From assembly GCA_020532085.1 (NCBI GenBank), contig JAJBAV010000027.1, forward strand, positions 1 through 40,076: DNA of 40,076 nt, given 5' to 3'. This DNA comes from Candidatus Cloacimonadota bacterium. Its GTDB lineage: Bacteria > Cloacimonadota > Cloacimonadia > Cloacimonadales > Cloacimonadaceae. The notes beneath the pieces are model-generated. The model had not been told where the DNA came from. It was given only the letters and a program-made list of their open reading frames with translations, and made no database searches. The position numbers were made by a program, and so were the translations under genes. The stretch's first letter is position 1. Each line of letters begins with the position of its first letter. Shown here in pieces: positions 36,443 through 40,076 of this stretch.

Positions 36443-38301
36443 TCTTGGAAAAACTTAATGACCCCTCCGCCATAAAAAATCTCAGTCCCCAGGAACTCGC
36501 CCTCCTGGCCAAGGAGATCCGCAAACGCATTGTGGATGTGGTTTCCCTCAACGGCGGACACATCGCCCCCAGCTTGGGCACGGTGGAACTCACCCTCGCC
36601 CTGCTCACCGTTTTTGACCCCCTCAAGGACCGTGTGGTCTGGGATGTGGGCCACCAGAGCTATGCCTGGAAGATCCTCACAGGGCGCAACGAGCGCTTCG
36701 GCACCCTGCGCTCCTTTGAGGGCATCAGCGGCTTCACCAACCGCGATGAAAGTCCCTGCGACGCCTTCAGCACAGGCCACAGCAGCACTTCCGTCTCCGC
36801 CGCCCTCGGCCTTGCCTGCGCCCGCGACCTGCAGCGCGAAAGCGGCTTTAGCATAGCCGTGATCGGCGACGGCGCCCTCACCGGCGGCATGAGCTTCGAA
36901 GCCCTCAACCACGCCGGGCATCTGCAGAAAAACAAGTTTCTGGTGATCCTCAACGACAACGCCATGTCCATCTCCCAAAACGTGGGCGGACTGCAGAAAC
37001 ACATGGCCAGGATGATGGCCAGCCGACCCTACAACACCCTCAAACAGCAGATTTGGGACCTCAGCGGCACCCTGCCGGACAACCTCCGACGCCGCTTCAT
37101 CCTCGGCGCCCAAAAGCTGGAGGAATCGATGATGAACATCCTGGTGCCAAACATCATCTTCGAGGACCTCGGCTTCAAATATGTGGGCCCCATCGACGGC
37201 CACGACATCAGTCTCATTTCCAGCATCCTCCGCCGCGTCCAGCGCCACATGGTGGGCCCGGTGCTGCTGCACGTGGTTACCCAGAAAGGCCGCGGCTACG
37301 TTCCCGCGGAGCGGGACGCCTCTTCCTTCCACGGCGTGGGACCCTTCGACGCCAACAGCGGCAAGCAGGCCTGCAGCGGCAGCGAAAGCTGGAGCGAGGT
37401 CTTCGGCAAAAGCCTGGTCCGCCTGGCGGAAGCGGATCCCAAAATCGTGGCCATCACCGCCGCCATGGCTGCCGGAACCGGCCTCACCCCCTTTGAGAAG
37501 AAGTTTCCCAAGCGCTTTTTTGACGTCGGCATCGCCGAACAACACGCCGTTACCCTGGCCGCCGGGATGGCCTGCAAGGGTGTGAAACCTTTTGTGGCCG
37601 TCTACAGCACCTTCCTCCAGCGTGCCATCGACCAGGTGATCCACGACGTCGCCCTACCCCGCCTGCCGGTGGTTTTGTGCATCGACCGTGCCGGACTGGT
37701 GGGCGAAGATGGCTCCACGCATCACGGCGCTTTCGACGTTTCGCTGCTCTCCGCCATCCCCAATCTGACCATCCTTTCGCCTTCCACGGCGGAGGAACTG
37801 GACGCCATGCTCACTTTCGCCGCCCACCATCAGGACGGCCCGATCGCCATCCGCTATCCGCGCGGGACCGCACCCTGCGGGGAAACGCCGCTTACGGAAT
37901 TCGCGCCGGGGCGGGCCGAGGTTCTCCACTCCGGTAAAAAAATCGCCCTCATCACCGACGGCGGGGCCAGAACGGTGGCGGAAAAAACCCACGGTCTGCT
38001 GCTTGAAGCCGGCCTGGACCCCTGGCTGATCAACCTCCGCAGCCTCAAACCGCTGGATGAAGACTTGCTGCTTGAACTGGCCGGAAGCTGCTCCTGGCTT
38101 TTCACCTTTGAAACCAACGCCGTGATCGGCGGCACTGGGGCCCGGATCGCCCAGCTGCTGGCCGCCCAACCTTGCCAGGTGGCCAATTTCGGCTATCCAG
38201 ACAGCTTTGTCACCCACGGCAAGACCGAGCAACTGAACGAACTTATCGGCTTCACGCCAAAGCAGCTCGCAGAACAGATCCTGAACCACCTCAAAGCCTG
38301 A
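36439..38301 (+). CDS. dxs: 1-deoxy-D-xylulose-5-phosphate synthase
   Basis: Thiamine-diphosphate-dependent first enzyme of the MEP isoprenoid pathway, condensing pyruvate and glyceraldehyde 3-phosphate. Seen are VGHQSYAWKILTGR (residues near 74-87), STGHSSTSVSAALGLA, the GDG...N thiamine motif (GDGALTGGMSFEALNHAG) and NDNAMSISQNVG. Later come YVGPIDGHD, VVTQKGRGY, DVGIAEQHAVTLAAGMA and DRAGLVGEDGSTHHGAFD. The 620 residues match the family length. It partners functionally with the prenyl synthase in the leftward run and needs the product of thiN. It ends overlapping mnmE (TGATG). Confidence 0.96.
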   Translation: MILEKLNDPSAIKNLSPQELALLAKEIRKRIVDVVSLNGGHIAPSLGTVELTLALLTVFDPLKDRVVWDVGHQSYAWKILTGRNERFGTLRSFEGISGFTNRDESPCDAFSTGHSSTSVSAALGLACARDLQRESGFSIAVIGDGALTGGMSFEALNHAGHLQKNKFLVILNDNAMSISQNVGGLQKHMARMMASRPYNTLKQQIWDLSGTLPDNLRRRFILGAQKLEESMMNILVPNIIFEDLGFKYVGPIDGHDISLISSILRRVQRHMVGPVLLHVVTQKGRGYVPAERDASSFHGVGPFDANSGKQACSGSESWSEVFGKSLVRLAEADPKIVAITAAMAAGTGLTPFEKKFPKRFFDVGIAEQHAVTLAAGMACKGVKPFVAVYSTFLQRAIDQVIHDVALPRLPVVLCIDRAGLVGEDGSTHHGAFDVSLLSAIPNLTILSPSTAEELDAMLTFAAHHQDGPIAIRYPRGTAPCGETPLTEFAPGRAEVLHSGKKIALITDGGARTVAEKTHGLLLEAGLDPWLINLRSLKPLDEDLLLELAGSCSWLFTFETNAVIGGTGARIAQLLAAQPCQVANFGYPDSFVTHGKTEQLNELIGFTPKQLAEQILNHLKA

Positions 38302-39683
38302 TGCCGCCAACGCTAGAACCCATCTGCGCCCAGATCACCCCCCCGGGCTGCGCCGCCGTCAGCGTCCTGAGGATCAGCGGCAGCGGCAGCATCGGCATCG
38401 TTGCCCAGTTTTTCCGGCCCCGCCGGAAGCTGCTTACCAGCCCCTCTCACCGCGTTGTCTTTGGCACCTTTCACAGCCGGGACGGCCGGCCGCTGGACCA
38501 GGCCCTCTGCACCGTCTTCCGCGCCCCCGCCAGCTACACAGGCGAAGACTGCGTGGAGATATCCTGCCACGGCAACCCCCGCCTGAGCGCCAGGATACTG
38601 GAGAACCTTTTGCTGGAGGCGCGCCTGGCCCATCCGGGGGAATTCACCCTCCGTGCTTTGCTGAACGGCAAACTCGATCTCACCCAGGCCGAGGCCGTGA
38701 ATGACCTCATCTCCGCCACCGGCAGCAAGGCCGAAAACGCCGCCCTGATGCAGGTGCGGGGACTTTTATCCAAACCCCTGCGGGAGGTGCTGGACGCCGT
38801 GAACGACGCCCGCCTGCGCTGCGAACTGGCCATCGATTTTGCCGATCAGGACCTCCCACCTCTCGACACCGCCGACCTGAGGAACAGGATCTCCGCCGCG
38901 CTGGAACATGCCCGGGAACTGCACAGCGAAGGAGCCCGGGGCCGCTTCATCCGCGAAGGGATCCGCGTCTGCCTCGCCGGAGCGCCCAACTCTGGAAAAT
39001 CCTCCCTCTTCAACGCCTTTTTGCGCTACAACCGCGCCATCGTGACCCCCCATCCCGGCACCACCCGCGATTACCTGGAGGAAAGCGTTTCCCTGAGCGG
39101 CTACAACCTCATCCTCTCCGACACCGCCGGATTGCGCGACAACGCCGGTCCCATCGAGCGCGAAGGCATCGACCGCAGCCGGGGGCTGATGAGCTCCGCC
39201 GATCTGATCCTCTTTCTGCTGCCAGTGGATGAATTCACCGCAAACAACGCCGCCGCCTCCCTTTCACCCCATCCGGCCAAAACCCTCTGGCTGGCCAGCA
39301 AATGGGACCTTGGCCAACCCGAAACCCCAGGCTCCGCCCCGGTCGACTGCCGCGACGGCTCCGCTCCCGAACTCGCGCTACCCGTTTCAGCGCTGGCCCC
39401 GGATGGCCTGAACACCCTCCAAAACGCCATCCTGAAACGCTTTGAGCTGCCCCTGGAAAATCCCGACCGGCCCCTGGTCACCAACGCCCGGCACCTGGCC
39501 GCGCTGCAACGCGCCATCACAGCTCTCTCCAGTGCCCTGGTTTCCCTCGACAGCCAGGCCGGCTACGAATTCACAGCCTTCGACCTCATCGCCGCCGCCA
39601 ACGCCCTCGGCGAAATCCTCGGGGTCTCCTCCGATCCCGATCTCCTGGGCCGCATTTTCGCCGATTTCTGCATCGGCAAATGA
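38301..39683 (+). CDS. mnmE: tRNA modification GTPase MnmE
   Basis: Works with MnmG to make 5-carboxymethylaminomethyl uridine at the tRNA wobble base. The N-terminal tetrahydrofolate-binding domain (1-118) has SYTGEDCVEISCHGNP. The G domain (about 216-380) has G1 GAPNSGKSS (about 229), the TTRDYLEE switch and DTAGLRD. The G4 is SKWD, replacing the usual NKxD. The C-terminus ends FCIGK, the conserved C-x-GK zinc-independent cysteine motif. ATG 38301 overlaps the dxs stop by one base; an upstream extension within dxs is rejected. It is last in the rightward operon. Confidence 0.96.
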   Translation: MPPTLEPICAQITPPGCAAVSVLRISGSGSIGIVAQFFRPRRKLLTSPSHRVVFGTFHSRDGRPLDQALCTVFRAPASYTGEDCVEISCHGNPRLSARILENLLLEARLAHPGEFTLRALLNGKLDLTQAEAVNDLISATGSKAENAALMQVRGLLSKPLREVLDAVNDARLRCELAIDFADQDLPPLDTADLRNRISAALEHARELHSEGARGRFIREGIRVCLAGAPNSGKSSLFNAFLRYNRAIVTPHPGTTRDYLEESVSLSGYNLILSDTAGLRDNAGPIEREGIDRSRGLMSSADLILFLLPVDEFTANNAAASLSPHPAKTLWLASKWDLGQPETPGSAPVDCRDGSAPELALPVSALAPDGLNTLQNAILKRFELPLENPDRPLVTNARHLAALQRAITALSSALVSLDSQAGYEFTAFDLIAAANALGEILGVSSDPDLLGRIFADFCIGK

Positions 39684-40076
39684 ATTCTTGGGCCGGTCAG
39701 GCTGGTGTCGAGTGCTGGAGTCGAGCGAGATACGAGCATCGACTACAGCAGAACTCCGGGCATACACATTTTCATATGAGTTAACTGATTGAACGAGTTT
39801 TCGGATTTAAACATCCCCCACACAGCCCCAGAGTGTCAATCCGGGGAAGCGTGCGTTAGCACGCGGGGCCCCGGAATCCAGGCCTTGCGGGAATAGCCAT
39901 CCGTCACCACGCCGCCAGGTCAACACATCCACCCCCACCCAATTCATACCAAGACCTTTGCACATAATCCTCAGGGTCTGGTGAAAAAGTAAGAGCATTT
40001 AGGATCAAAAAGTAGTTTTTGAAATCTGCAAATAATTCTTGACAAAATAGATAGGCTCATATTTTGTCACTCTATC
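39684..40076. other. Spacer after mnmE, holding repeats and a weak promoter
   Basis: No gene is seen up to the window end. 39716-39754 is the second copy of the GTCGAGCGAG repeat. 39835-39901 is a half copy of the palindromic element with an inner GCGTGC/GCACGC hairpin. TTGACA at 40039-40044 and TATTTT at 40060-40065 form a possible promoter pointing right, with a short 15-base spacer. Confidence 0.5.
39835..39901. repeat. Palindromic dispersed repeat, half copy
   Basis: Begins GTCAATCCGGGG, contains GCGTGCGTTAGCACGC, and ends CCCCGGAATCCAGGCC then CGGGAATAGCC, matching the half copy at 2145-2191 and the left half of 26683-26848. Confidence 0.75.

Noticed and set aside
36241-37644. 467-codon open frame on the minus strand opposite dxs
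   Set aside because: Dxs is unmistakable on the plus strand; the antisense product is His/Gly/Val-rich without any motif.

Overview
The window is about 40 kb of a GC-rich (roughly 57 % by eye) bacterial chromosome. The signs of a didermic, outer-membrane organism are many lipoprotein signal peptides, a PorV/PorQ-like outer-membrane barrel, a BatA-like von Willebrand protein, a DUF4837-type lipoprotein, an FG-GAP sensor kinase and a sigma-54 activator. This combination fits the FCB group, and Candidatus Cloacimonadota would be my best guess. That is an inference from gene content; there is no rRNA in the window to prove it.

Layout. 1-9,000 is an accessory region. It holds a partial gene and a complete gene of the same small unknown family (1-283 and 8480-8926), an unknown gene at 1398-1943, a broken ORF6N gene, and a visibly AT-rich three-gene cassette (2692-4851, leftward). 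The cassette encodes a membrane-anchored small GTPase, a tail-anchored protein and a soluble unknown protein. Next come an AT-rich, inverted-repeat-framed, DnaA-box-bearing stretch that looks like a replication or control region (about 5041-5490) and a 903-residue primase/helicase-like protein (5501-8212). The linkers of that protein are filled with in-frame repeat elements. Two of these are 129-bp near-identical copies, and each element consists of four short hairpins whose stems differ between copies but stay self-complementary.

9,048-17,956 is a tight leftward housekeeping run of eleven genes. In transcription order these are an M23 peptidase, thiamine pyrophosphokinase, xseB, a prenyl diphosphate synthase, dut, nadA, an N6-adenine methyltransferase, an FtsX-like membrane protein, pgsA, a DUF4837 lipoprotein and a TPR lipoprotein. 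Upstream of it lie three tRNA genes (Lys-TTT, Glu-TTC, Glu-CTC) and a 600-bp spacer with two strong inverted repeats.

18,927-30,890 contains a Ser/Thr kinase fused to a formylglycine-enzyme-like domain and a leftward htpX / RNA m5U methyltransferase / lipoprotein group. It continues with rightward leuS, a repeat-rich spacer, and a two-component pair made of an FG-GAP histidine kinase and an NtrC-type regulator. 31,124-39,683 is a rightward seven-gene operon with start/stop overlaps almost throughout: PLP-homeostasis protein, PlsY-like acyltransferase, PAP2 phosphatase, PorV-like protein, BatA-like protein, dxs and mnmE.

How the genes fit together. The two housekeeping operons mix isoprenoid (dxs, prenyl synthase), phospholipid (pgsA, plsY-like, PAP2) and nucleotide/cofactor (dut, nadA, thiN) functions with envelope proteins. 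The left 9 kb looks like acquired, repeat-invaded DNA with its own replication-type protein and a possible GTPase-based conflict system. Several dispersed palindromic repeat families sit in most of the larger intergenic gaps.
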